Source of the DNA: Berghia stephanieae
Lineage: Eukaryota > Mollusca > Gastropoda > Nudibranchia > Aeolidiidae
Reading direction: 5' to 3'
Assembly (NCBI GenBank): GCA_034508935.3
Contig: CM067442.1
Location: forward strand, 92,744,509-92,808,508
Length of the DNA stretch: 64,000 bases
In this document: piece by piece, positions 47,097 to 61,028 of the stretch
Layout of the letters: every line of letters begins with the position of its first letter
Position numbering within the stretch: position 1 is the first letter of the stretch
The notes under the pieces: model-generated
What the model was told of the DNA's origin: nothing
Database searches by the model: none
Seen by the model: the letters and a program-made list of their open reading frames with translations, nothing else
Program-made: the position numbers and the translations under genes

Positions 47097-50000
47097 CTGG
47101 AATGGTAAATAGAGAATAACAAACATAAAGACTTGAATGTGTGTGTTTTAATGTTTCTATTACTAATTTTCAAGTATTCAGGTAATTTAAAATAAACATA
47201 ATTTCCAAAAAATAAGATATTATTACAACAAATTCCAATTGGACTGGAATGTTGCTAAGTCAAGCCTGAGTACCTAATTGTTTCTTTACTTTTAGGAGTT
47301 TTGGGACCTATGCAAAACTCTTAAAAAGACCATTTCAGCCATCATACAGGGTGGCAAAAAAGATTATAGATCAACAATTTAACCAACAAAATGACAGTCG
47401 TTGTGCACACACACCTACCAACTAAAAATCATCAACAGACCCATAATTTACCCAAGGAAGGAGCACATTATTTACTGCGTTTGAAAATACAAATCATAAT
47501 TAATTACAAGCAGAAATTGCTATTTTACCAATATATGACACGAATTAGGGCACGTGACAGGTTAGAAGAAGGAGGGATAGCATGAATTTCATTTCAAAGA
47601 TGACCTGCTACCCAAAAGACATCATTGCTAATCCCTTCAACAATTAAAACTATAACATTACCAAACAAACCAACAGCTAATACCATTTTTTTTTTGGTTG
47701 TAAAATTTGAATTTTTACGATATTCTACATTTTCAAATATATTTTTTGTATTTTCGACAAAGTGCTGTCCAAATATTCAATTTGATACTGGTTGACAAGC
47801 ATGTGATCATTGTTACCAATGTATACCCCAATTCCTGATGCCTATTAATATTCAAACAAAATGGAATGAGACTACTCATGGCTGAATGATGGATATTATA
47901 TCAACCCTCTCAAACTGGGCATCCCATATCTATGTCAAGTCTATAAAAATCAGCAACTCTTTTAATACTACCTCCCAAACAAGAAATTTATTTGCCAATT
48001 GTTTGTTTTTTTTATTATCACAGTTTCAATGTTTCACTTTGAGATGGATAAAAATGTGCTCTTCATAAAAATCAAAACAAACCTCATTGATAAATCCATG
48101 GTAGACCAGATCATCAGCTAAAGACTCTCCAGAATCCTGTGATATCTCACACTGGAGCTGGCGATTGATTTGATCATCAAACCGGACCACAAGACTTAAC
48201 TGAGGATTGGGACTGTCTTCAATGCGTGTTATCTGTATGAATAAAATAGTACATTCTGTATTATAATGGGTCCTTAGATAATGTGACATGGTCAACCAGA
48301 TGTTGAGGTCTGGACAGAAAGAACAGATCATTATCCATTGCCAAACAGCTGCAGAAAAGTCAATGAAAGAAGCCGTATAAACTATCATGTGGTGCTGCCT
48401 ACCTACTACCTCAATGTTAGTTATTGCAACTTTGTCAACACTTTCATTTAATTTCTTAATATTTTCATTATACATCATGTCATGCTGAAAAACTTTTGGA
48501 AATCAAAGCAAATTATGAGAAAGACTAAGCTGAAAATAAACAAAAGGAATGTTTTAAGTGTACTGCTTTATGGAAGTGAAAACTGGAAAATGACATCCTC
48601 CATAACACAGAAACTAGAAACCTTTCAGAATAAGTGTCTAAAAAGAATTTTAACATATTTGGCCTACAAATTTTATTTTTTTAAAATGGATCTATTAAAG
48701 AAAGCTGACTGCACTAGCTTGAAAGCCAAATAAAAAGAATATGGCATTGTCTGGGTCATATGGCAAGAATGGAAAAAGGGTCACTTTCCATGACAGTAAG
48801 TTAATAAGTATACATTATGTCAAAAGTTTTTTCAAAAGGAATCAAGGTCAAATTTAAAAATAAAAATAATAAAAATTCAAACATAAGTTGAGATGCTTTC
48901 AATAATCAGCATGGTTAACTCACTTTAGAGCTTAGTATTTCCCATCTCAGATGCTTAGTATTTCATGGTATGGTTGGGTTTCTCTAACCCAGAATTCCAC
49001 AATCTGGATGTCTTCATTATCCCAACAAGTCGCCTAGGGGCGGATTTTCTCTTATTTAGTTGCACACCGAAATATGGAAATTCGTGTTTCTGGATTCAAA
49101 CACTTATTTTGGAAACAAGCCATTACAATATAAAGGATTTTTGACTCTTTAATCCAAACATCACACTGACCGACACCATCTGTCTGCCTATTCTAGTTCA
49201 ATGTAAACAACAAATGACTGAAGTATAATCCAATTTAAAACACTTTGTCACATCCAGTTAAGGTCAGGTAGTTAACTTATTTCTAAATCCAGTCCAGTCA
49301 TTGGCAGACAGCCTTGCATTATCAATCAACTTGATATAGATGATGTCTTTGGGCATACAAAGACTATTGTCTCTCACCCCCCCCCCCCCCCCCTCTCTCT
49401 CTCTCTCTTTTCTCTCTCCTACTAATCCTCCCTCCCTCTCTCTCTCTATATATATCCTCTGTTCTGCACCTCATTTGTTCTATTCTCTATTTTGGTATCA
49501 TCTTCATCATCCTCATATGGCGTCATTATTCACATGCTAACCATTATCATTCTCCTTACTTTTTGTTTTAGAAATTTTTATTTCACAGGATGGTTGACCA
49601 AGGTAAAGCAAAAATAAATTTAAAAACTTAAACATTTTTTTAAAATAAATTTTAAAAAGGTCTCAAACTGTACAATTTCCACAGCAAGATTGCTTCTGTT
49701 GACATTGATTCAGCCATCCATGAAAGACGAAAAGCTTCAATTGTGAAAGAATTGCAGCCCCGACAAGATGGGTGTGTTTCATAAAATGGACCAAAAAACT
49801 GTGTCATATGATTGTAGTATACTTGTTCTTGTGTTCTTGCCAAGTTGAAAGATCTCTCTTGACTTGTAAAATTCAAACAAATCATTAAACATTACTATTT
49901 TTAAAAAGTCTGTGAAACTAAACAATATGATGTAAAAAGTCATTAGAAACACTTACACTACAAGTCATAGAGATAATCATTCTACTTTCAACATCGTAAG

Positions 50001-53000
50001 GTTCCGGTGTTTCAGATTTCACTGATTCCGCAACCTCTGGACTTATAGCTCTTGGTCTCGAGGACTGAGGGGTACTCATTGCAAATGCTGTAAGGGGATA
50101 AATGCCATTTCTGGGAATAAAAAGGATATAGAGAATAATGAATACTGACACAACATTGCTGACCAATAAAAAAAAATTTAAAAAGAAAAAAAGCATCTAC
50201 CCTTTCAAGTAATAGGGCTATGTATTTTTCAGAAATGAAGGTTTATACGAAATATTTAATTGTTTGTATGTCACCTTCCCCAAATAGGAAATTATAATGT
50301 ATATATGGTTGTAATTAAAAAATGGCCTAAACTTTGACAAATCTTGATGGACAGTATATATAGAACCTTTTTCTCTCAAAGTTTACAGAAACATATTTTT
50401 AAACTTTTCACAAAGTTATTCACAGTGACTCACCCCTATGCATGTTGTCTTGTACATAAACTGATTTACAATTTGATGAAAATGTTTGTCTTTGACAGTC
50501 CTACAACTATGCAATTCCTACTCAAAATGATGTTGTTCATACAATGGTCACTGCCTAAAAACGATGACCAAAAGTGAATCATCCCTATACTTACTTTACA
50601 TCATCTAGAAGTTTGTCTAGTTCTAGCACCGGGGTTTGGGAAACTCTGGGAAGAGAAAAAGGCAAATAAAATATACAATGAGCATGTCAGTATCATGAAG
50701 AGGATCAAATGAGTAACCTTTACCAAAAACTATTTTAATAAAGAGGTCACTAATTTTAACTAACAACAGTATTTATACAGACAACGATATTAATATACAA
50801 AAACAAAAATATTGTTTTAGCATGTGTTTTTAAGGATTGCATGGCATGTGTGACACAAATACCTTAGGACGGAACAAGAACAGATTGCCTTCTTCAGCTC
50901 TATTATAGGCATAAGAGGTGAAAAATAGTTTCCATAAGGGCCAATGACCCTGAGATGAGACTAGGGGGCAAATGATATCTATTCATAGCACATTTATTCA
51001 GATTCACATATCTTATTGTTTCCATTAAACATTAAAACAAAATGCAAAAATAAAGATGTATAGTTCATGGTTGAAACTAAAATTCATGAACCTTAGCAAA
51101 ATAATAAAATGTTATTTTTAAACAAAATTTAATGGGAGGTCGGCTAATCATTAAACATAACCAATATTAAACAAAACATAAAATAATTAAGACTTTCAAA
51201 TTAATTTTGGATGAAATGTATGGAAAACAGAGAGAAAAAAATTTAACCCTAAACAATGTCTTCATTTCAGCCATCTAAACCAAGCATTAATTTCATACCG
51301 ACTACAAAATTTAGTACACTACAATGATGGAGGATACTGATTTAGAGGAAATATATCATACACCAGATAAAATAAAATGTTGTCTTACCTCCATTCTACC
51401 ATCTGACCGTTTATACTGGGAATGACTGCGATCACTCGATTGGGATCAGGTGTTTTGGTTGTGTGGGTTTCAACATCACCAATCAAAGCTAGAGATTTAA
51501 AAATATATTCTTATATTCATGGATACATTAACATATAAGCACATTCAAACAAGGCATCTCAGAGAAATAGGTAAGGCGCATACAAAAATTAAACAATAAT
51601 ATCATAGAAGAGGCCAAATTTTGTTGACACATTTTCTGACAAAATATTTTTTTTTCCAGCAGAACACCAAATTTGCTATAAAATATGAAATTTCTGGCCA
51701 ACTTTAACCCAAATCAAGAATCGTTCTTTAATTTGAATAATCATTAAAACATTAATAGACTCAATAATCATTAATATGAGATAAAACATATGTCAGAGAA
51801 GCATTTATTTGCAGAGTCAAATTAATCTGAGATTTAAATCAATACCTCTTGAGTTTTTCTAAAAAGATTTTTTTAAAACATACCATTGGATTTCACCACA
51901 CGATGGGCAGCAACCAACTTAAGTGGATGAACCTCAAATAAGACTTGGTGAAATAAGAGTTCTCTTGCAGTTGGACGAGCTCCTGGATCACGCTCTAAAC
52001 AACTTCTCAGAAAGTCCTAGAGCAAAATAAATTTATCGAAGAATTCATTAATCACCGCTGCCATTCAGCACATGGAAACCAAAAAATGGCTAACTCTCAT
52101 CTCTGGGTGATCAAATAAAAAAAGAAGGTGGTAATACAATTTTTCAATATCATAGGAAAGCTTTCAGCAGAAATATATGCAGAATTGGTAAACATATATG
52201 GTGATGCTTTAAGCCCAAAGAAAATCATCTTCTGGTGTATTGGATTCAGCAATGGAGATCAAATGTGCTTAACAAGCAACATGCAGGATGTCAACTTCTT
52301 CACATTCACAAGAAAAAGTCTCTCTTGTCGCATATGAAATTTGTGAACTTTGCATTAGAGTAGGAGTCTCCATATCAGCCGTTGATAAAATCTTTCAAGT
52401 CAGATTTCATTGTTTTTGAGGGTTTTACGTGCTTGCAACACATTTAGGTCATATCAGCGCCAGTAAAAAGGAAGAAAATGGGATAGTAAAAAAGTTCTAA
52501 AATTATAATTAAAGCCCAAGAAAAAGGAAGACAAAGGGGAATTTGCTCAAAAAGGGAACAGACGTATATTCCAAGAGCATACCTTCATCAGTGTACTTAG
52601 TTTGAAATCACCAAATGTCTCATCTTGACACAAGCACAGGTCCCCACTAAGAGGAACTCACTCAAATGTTTACAAATCATATATATTTTTAACATAAATA
52701 ATACAATGTATAACAGAGAGATGATTTACAAGAAAAAAATATTATCTCCCAGAACTCTAATTATACATTTGACTGTTTCCCTCCCACCCAGGGCATCCGA
52801 CCAAGGCCAGGACAAAACCAAGTAATCTCATCCCAAGACAAAGACAGAAAGCATGTTGGAAAACAGAAATAGGGGGATAGAAGACACAGTAAGTGCCTCC
52901 CTGCCCACTCTGGGAGGTCAGGAACCCCACCCAGAAGTCAAATTATAGAGAAGCGTCAGCTCAATGGGTCCCAAAAGAATTGACTGAAGATCATAAACTG

Positions 53001-55152
53001 CATCATGAGTAAGTGATCTGGGCATATAGGTAGGGGCATCAATTTTCAATATGCCAATGCCAAACCCTATATGACAACACTCACAGAAGACTGGCTTTAA
53101 ATTCATCATTGCCTCAATCTACACCCTTTCATTTTCATCTGTTCGGACCACTTAAATGACACTTGCCAGTAAAAAAGGAAAAGAACAATCTTCCTGTTGC
53201 AATGGGAAAAAAAATGCCTTGATCCAAATGCTGATAAAATAGAGAAATAGACAAATGTTACTAAAGCTGAACATGTAAGTTCACTATTAAACTTCAGTAT
53301 GAGTTATAACATTACTCATTTGGGACAGTCCTCGTAGTCTCATTTAAAAAAAATAAATCAATATAACACACGGGGTTTGAATGAATTGCAAGCATTCAAT
53401 TCCAATATACAAAACGAGTCATTCAAAAAACAAAATAAATAACCAAGAACTAAATGAGAGAAACACATAATAAAAATGTCAAAACAATTGAAGGAAAAAA
53501 TAATTTACCTTTTGTAAGGGATGTTCCACAAGTTCTAATGAGTTATTGATGCTATCTTTCTGTACATATGTTGGAGTGTCACCATTTGGTTGAAAGCCCA
53601 GGGTTGCCATCTATCAAAACAATTACGATATCAGAATGCATGATTGAAACAAAAATATAGCAACCTTTAAAAAATAAATAGGAATAAGTATAAAAACATT
53701 CAGCATATTATGTTATTCTTATTGATTCATTATGTAAATGAGCTAAATCAGAATAAATTCTAGAAGAAAAGTCAATGAATAAATGTGTTTTATCTTAACT
53801 TTTCACACTCAAAGAGAGATGGACAACAGATAGCTAAATGAGGTATTTTAATATGCTTCTAAAAATATGAACCATAGTTACACATTCCATCAACAGGAGG
53901 GAGTTATTAATCCATATGCATATCACCAATGAAAATTTGTGTGTTTGTTATGTAACCAAGAGAAAAAGAGGATAAAGAGAGACAAAAGGGACTAAAACAT
54001 TTCAATTTTGTAAATTTCAGTTGCGAACTCTTATTGATATTGTTATTATGGTAATGGAGACAGGTAACAATCAAAATTTTATGAAATTTGATAAAACAAA
54101 ATTTATTTTTTAAATTAAATCATTACAATCTGTAATCCACTTTACGGAATTGTTAATGCCATGCAAAATTACATCTTGATTGGCTTATTGTGTTACAAAA
54201 AATCTTATCAATCCAATATACATAATTAATGTAGTTTCTCAAAATTCTAAATATAAATAAAATTTTTTACTATTGATTATCTTCAATAAAATTGTTGGTA
54301 TCTGGTTCACACTGTCAAAATGAGGTCATATTTATAAACATTTGTATAATAAATGGTAGATCAACTTTGAAAATTGTAACCATACTTTAAAAATTATCTT
54401 ACTTCAAGAGCACACATTCCAAATGAGTATATGTCGACCTTGGTAGTCATTTGCTCACTGCCTGGATGTTTAAAAAAAAAGAAGTTTAAAACAATGCATA
54501 TAATTTACTTGACAAAAATTTAATTCAGTAGCACGTAGAGTAGCAAGCTTAGGACCTTTTCAAAAGAATTTATAGGCCGTTATTTAATTTTTTAAAATCC
54601 AAGTTAAAGATAACGTAGAGTACAAAGGAAAAATGGCTGGTATTAATAACAAGTGGGCTATCCCATAATATTTCAACTTTCACATATATATGTCCACTTT
54701 CACTAACTTTTTTTAAAATATCCAAGCCAACTTTCGTTCAGCACATAATGTCAGTTTTTCCTATTAATCTTTTAATCTTAAAAGTGTTCTTACATGATAA
54801 AAATTAGCGTCCAAGTAACTTTTTTTAAATCTTTAAAAAATGAATGATCTTAAATTAAAGAGAGCTTATGTATCTTTTTTTTTTAAAACAGGCATTCAAG
54901 TAACTTTGTCATAAATCTGTTTTACAATGTAGTATACCTCATTTGTCCTTAAAAGAGACCATATAAATATAAATAAGCTATCAAATTCAATGCATCTTTG
55001 CAACAATTATACTTTATAAAGTTTAACACTTTTCACAACTTTAGCTTCAAAATAAGCGATTTTTATTATATAAAGCAACATATCACAAAGCTAAAAGTTG
55101 CATATCGAGAATATTACAATGAAAAAAAAAAAAATTTCAAAGGTCAACATTT

Positions 55153-55186
<34 letters not shown>

Positions 55187-58100
55187 GGAATGAAGATTAA
55201 AGTTAAGTGAGAATCTAAAAGCATGTCACTCTCAAAAAACATTTAAAAAAAAAATTATAAAGGTCTAAACTTGAACTCTTTTTAAGCACAAAAGCTAAAA
55301 TGATATCAAACTGTTCTGTCAACTGACAATCATATACCTTCATATTCTGGAGCAGAATAATGCATGTTCTTTAAGTCTTCACTGTAGGTCTTAACATGAT
55401 GGTGTATGGCATCGGGAGCAACTGCAATATATGTGTTTGAACATCATCAATTAAATTTCATACTCTACTTATTCAAAAATCGGAATTTTGCAAAGTCTCA
55501 GGAAAATGGAAAATCAGTAAACTGGGATATTATCAGTTTAAAAAGTAGATTAGTAGTTTTGGGGAGATTGTCAAATTCTCTCTGGCCTGATGAGCTGGTC
55601 TTAAATCCCAAAGAAAAGCCAAGGTCTATAGAGGCATATGACAAATCTGTAATAAAACTGGTATTACATTGCAGGGTGCTGGGACCGGAAGAGGCTGCAA
55701 TGTGATTCAGTCTTTACTGAGTATATTGACACCCATGGCATCACAGTATAATCATCAGATACTGCTGTTGTCAATAAATCTAGACTAGAGAAAGAAACTG
55801 GGTCCTCTTTTAAGGCCAAAGTGTGACAAACACTTAAATAAACGACAGTTTTTCCACTAATCTCATTTGAAATATTTTTTTTTTAAAACATAATCAGCAG
55901 TTTGAATTCATGAACATTGTCTCAGTCAGTCCTGTTGTAATTGCAGGAAGAACAAATTGAATAATCTTGAAATGAAATTTAGGAAGACTTTGTAATGTAA
56001 AACATTTTGAAGGAATGCAGACTCACCAGAACCTATTTTAATGAGGCCATTGTGTTGAATGTAGATTGTCTCAGTGGTCAAATTTCCATGAATTATTGGT
56101 GGCTCGCACGAGTGAAGATAACTGAAAATGAAATTATAACATTTTAAAACTGGGTTCCAAACCCAATAATCCAAATTAAATTAGACACTGAATAACTTAG
56201 AAATTAATAAAAAAATACACCAATTTACCATTCATTCAATAATTTTATTTCAAGACATAATCAAATATAAGTGCTGATAATCAAATATTACTGATAGCAT
56301 GGTAATGTTGTAACAGATATTTTTAAAAATTCATGGCATTCATAGATTAATTGTAATTTGATGTCTGTCAGCTTTTCCACCCATTCATAAGATTGATTAA
56401 TACAAAATGTATCAGCATTATGCAAAGATCAGGAAGAGGTTTATTTATTCTAAATAAGTATTATGCTGCATAATAGGAATGCGAATGCCATGTTCTTTTT
56501 CCTACTTGCCAATTAAAATTTAAAAATCACGAATGTTACATTTTGAAAGGATCAATATATAACGAAGAACCTAAGCCATTTCAATTGGATCCTTCCATGA
56601 CCACTGTGTGAGATATTTTAACTTAATATAAAGGTTAACAACAAGTTTACTGCTTTATGTGTTGAATCATTTGGTATGAACTTCTATCTTTTTTTTTTTT
56701 TTAAAGTAAATCTGGATGAGTGACATCATGAATTTCTTGAACATCCACTTTTTCACAAAGTTTATGATACAGGAAAATAGAGTTTTTCACATAAACAAGA
56801 AGGGTATAACAACTAATATACAATATTTCATATAATCTAGCCTTGAACAGACGAATAATGAAGAGATAAGAAAATTCAATTTCAAACAGTTATGGGGATT
56901 AGGCTGGGTTAATCATAAGGATCAAAAATCGAATGAAACTTATTTGATTACAAATTTGCAGCTAAATCATTCAAATTTCAAAAATTAACTTAATTGCTGC
57001 AATTTTGGCGAACTGTTGACCTCCCTATTACATCAAAAATCAGAATTTTCCATTTATTTGCATTGCTTTAACTCTCACACGTTCCATAATAGAGATTTCG
57101 ATCAACGGTGATCAATGGACACGCCCCCTTCTTTCCTCTCGTTTCGCTTTAAGTGCGCTTTATAATATGCCCCCAAATGGCGATTTTATAATAGTTTACT
57201 TAATTTTATCAATAAAAACTACAAAATATCTAAGAATATTTGATTTTCTCCTCCCAAATCACAAGAAATACGAAAGTATTTGTGTCAGTAACTCGGTTCG
57301 TCACTCGACTTCCGCCATCTTGTTTTGACAATCAACTGGTCGTCTCTACTCACGAATTTACTCAAAATAAACTAATTATATACATTTTACAATGACTTAT
57401 TGTACCGAAAAAGAGGTCTACGATATCTTATATATGGATGAAGACAGTGACGATGAAAATTACGCTGCTGTTCCCGAGAATATGATGCCTGATGGGGACC
57501 TGCCCTACTCACCAAATCTGGACTCGAATGACGAACCTGACGAGTAAGTATTTTTCTCAACTTTTCACAATTACATCCTCTGACATCATGTTCAAGTAAA
57601 AAAACGCACATCCTCTTGAACCCTGATCTTTCTTTTATCAGTTTCTATTAAGTTATTATTTATTTTTTCACTTTTCACCTCATTTACGAAGCATAGAAAT
57701 TGGGCAAGTGGTTAGCTGAAAATGTAAACAAACATGGCTGACAATAGAAGTAGAGAGCCATGTATTTCAACAAGGAGTGAGACAACTTTATTCTTTTTTC
57801 TGACTTTTAGAAATGAAGATTGTGATGTTTTGTGAGAGCAGCTTTTAACAGAATTTTGTTCTTTTTTTTTTTTTTTTTTTTAACGCAGTGAGACCCAAAT
57901 CCAAGTACAAGATGAGGATTAGGAAGATGTCACTCGTATCCCTGGTGTTGCAAGTATGAGTACAAGTAAAAGAAGTCATTACGAAAGGTGAGCAGTAAGA
58001 ATCTACAAAGTGCAGACATTATTATACTCTATTCAGATGCACTTTGGAAGTATGACATTCTAGAAATTATCATTAGTTTATAAATTGCTTCAAATGGTTG

Positions 58101-59742
58101 GTATGAAGCAATGTTTTAGTATGTGGCTCACAAATAGTGAAGGTAAGAATTTCATGGGTTCACAGGGAACATGAGAATGACAAACAGTTGATATACTGAA
58201 TTTTGTTACTTTTGTGTATGGACTGAGTCAAACTGTCAATATTTTGTTTATTTGGTTTACCTTTGACTTATTAAAATTGTTTTTGCAATTCTAATTCTTT
58301 TTTTTCTTTTTAAAAAATTCATCTCATTTCAGTTCTCAAATTCCATCTCATGAGATTCCTGGCCCTTCCAAACCCAAGAAAGTGCGCCTTGATCCTGGTC
58401 CCACAACCCCTGTCCCACCTTTTTGGCCTGAACTTGTCCCTGGTCTATTGTATGCCGGATGTGTTGGAGTTTGAGTTTGTAATTTATTTATTTTTGTGGA
58501 AGATTGCCATATGGTTTTCAAAATTTACAGTGACTTTTCTCAAAAATGCAAATATTATTCTTCTGATTTATATAATCAAATGCCTTTACAAGTGCAGTTT
58601 TGTGAAATAAATATGTCACTTGTGAGTGAATTGCTATTCTGGAATGTAAAATGAACCATATAATTCATTTAATCAGTCAATATCACTCATTTGAAGTAAA
58701 GCAGACCAATTTGAAATTGAAACTGTCATTTTTTGTGATATTTTTTGTTCACATATATATGACTCATATTACGTAAATATTTAACTAATATGTAATATTT
58801 GTAATCAGCTGTATGATTTCAAGTGTTATGGTCATTATTTTCCTCAACCATAAAAGAAATATGACATTATGGACAAACAAAAAGGCTGTTAAGTTCTTTT
58901 ATGTCAAATAATGCTGGATTATGCCCCTTTTTTTCAGAAAAATTGCTCGTCTCTCAGACCCTCTCAAATACTCATTTTCAGGAAATTTGCAATGAATTTT
59001 GTAAATAATCTGCAAAATATGTTGTTTGTTTGGAAAATAAATGATATTTGATTATATTTCATAACCTGAATGTTTTTCCCTCTTAGTGATTGAGAAATGT
59101 GTTGTTTTTGTGATAATTTTTTGAGACCCTACCCCAGCACATAAATCTGATTTATATCTCGGAGAGGGCTTCAATTGTGGTATAGACATGTCACTGTGAT
59201 AGTATGATCATTGGCAAGTACAATGATATATAACTTTACATGGTTGTGGGCCAGTAGAATGGGTTAATGGACATTTTAAATAGCACTACCCAGTCATTTT
59301 TCACTCTAGCTTTAAAATAATGGAACGTTTGAGAGTTAATTTCTTTAAAAGGACACTTACCTGAGTGCGGATAAAATCTGTGTGCACCAACGTTTCCAGG
59401 CCTAAAAAGAGTTCATGAGAGTGAATAGAAGAGTTCATTTTTCTAACTGACCACATTATGATTTGAACCACAATAAAATATTTGATTAGAAAAATGCACA
59501 AAATTAGCCCAATTAAGATTTGTACCTTTCTACCCTTTCATCTGCTAATTCCGAAGATGCCTGAGCAAATACAAAATCAAATTCACCAATAATTAGGAAT
59601 GACTATAAATAGTAACAATCAAATAGCATATTACCATTTTTCAATCAAGCTAAATGTGCTTGCAATACATCACACAAATTTGAGTTAACATAAAACAAAA
59701 TGTACTTATTTATTTTCCTCTTTTAAGAAATATAATATAATA

Positions 59743-59782
<40 letters not shown>

Positions 59783-59793
59783 TAATAATAATA

Positions 59794-59836
<43 letters not shown>

Positions 59837-60953
59837 TGATAATAGGAATTTATAAATAATGCTTGATTTTCTTTTTAAAATTTATCAATATTATTTTCTG
59901 ATGCCAAAAGTGAATAGCATTACGTATACTTGGTCACACCCAAAGGAACAACAAAAAACATTATGACTCTACATGAATCACTATAATTAATTAATCAATC
60001 AATTAGTAAATAGTTGAAAAAAATTCACATAGAGTCCTTAACTCTCTTACCTTAAGTTGGAATGTTTTGTTATTTTTTTTCGTCTTTTTCAAAAACTGCT
60101 TGAGGCTTCCAGATGACATATACTCTGATATAAAAATCACCTGAGGAAAATCAATTCAAAAATCAAATATATATATAGTGGTGATCGCCTAATTGCCCAG
60201 TGGTTAAGAAACAGAAAAGAACTGGCATTTATACGAAGTTGATCAAAAGCATGATAAATACATATATAAACATTCATATCATGCATTTCAATCGATTTAC
60301 AATGACTATTGTGCTTCACATTGGTTTATTTGTTCCAGAGGCAGATCATGTTTAACTAAATTTCCATTTCAAACCATACAAATCGTCTCCTAGGTGTCCT
60401 TTATTGTCGCAGCACTGAAAAATATATGTCACTGTCTAAAGCTAAATCAGTGATGGTAATGGCAATTAGTAGAATATCATAGTTTCGTATATTATATTAC
60501 TACTTCTAATGTACATCTATTCTTAAAAGTAGAGATATAACTTACTTAACGCAATTTTTTTTTAATGAATTGTCCTTTCATTAAAACGATTTTTTTAAAA
60601 ATACCTTCTATTCAAGAGATTAAAAATTATCATTGGTCAAAAGGCCTGAAAATATTTGTTTTTACTTGTTTTATCTTTCTTACTGTAGCCCAGTGGTTAA
60701 GGATCTTACAAATAAGACTCGAGTATCTTTAATAAATTAAAATTGTAAAACATTGTAAAAACAAAGGTAAAAAGAATAAACTTAGCTGAGCACCCCTTAC
60801 AATTGTAACAGACTAATATCGTCTCTTTATAACCTGATGACATTTATAAAGTAAACATGAAGATTGATAGAAGATTGGTTGAGAGAAATATATAGATAAG
60901 GGAAAGATAGAAAAAGAGAAACAGGAAGAGAGAGTGAGACATAGAAAGAGCGA

Positions 60954-61028
<75 letters not shown>

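Larger units (their letters stand above)
57068..59339 (+). mobile_element. piggyBac-type element 3 with TTAA ends
   Basis: TTAA at 57068-57071 and 59336-59339. Terminal repeats CTCTCACACGTTCCATAAT (57072-57090) and the complement CTCTCAAACGTTCCATTAT (59335-59317), 17 of 19 matching. Interior 2264 bp. It contains a promoter-like region (CCGCCATCTTG near 57313), an acidic open frame with splice sites and AATAAA at 58606. No DDE core is recognised. It lies antisense in an NRBP intron, 22 bases from an NRBP exon. Confidence 0.82.

Noticed and set aside
57392-58482. An independent host gene nested in NRBP
   Set aside because: TTAA-flanked inverted ends at 57068 and 59339 enclose it, so it belongs to a piggyBac-type element.
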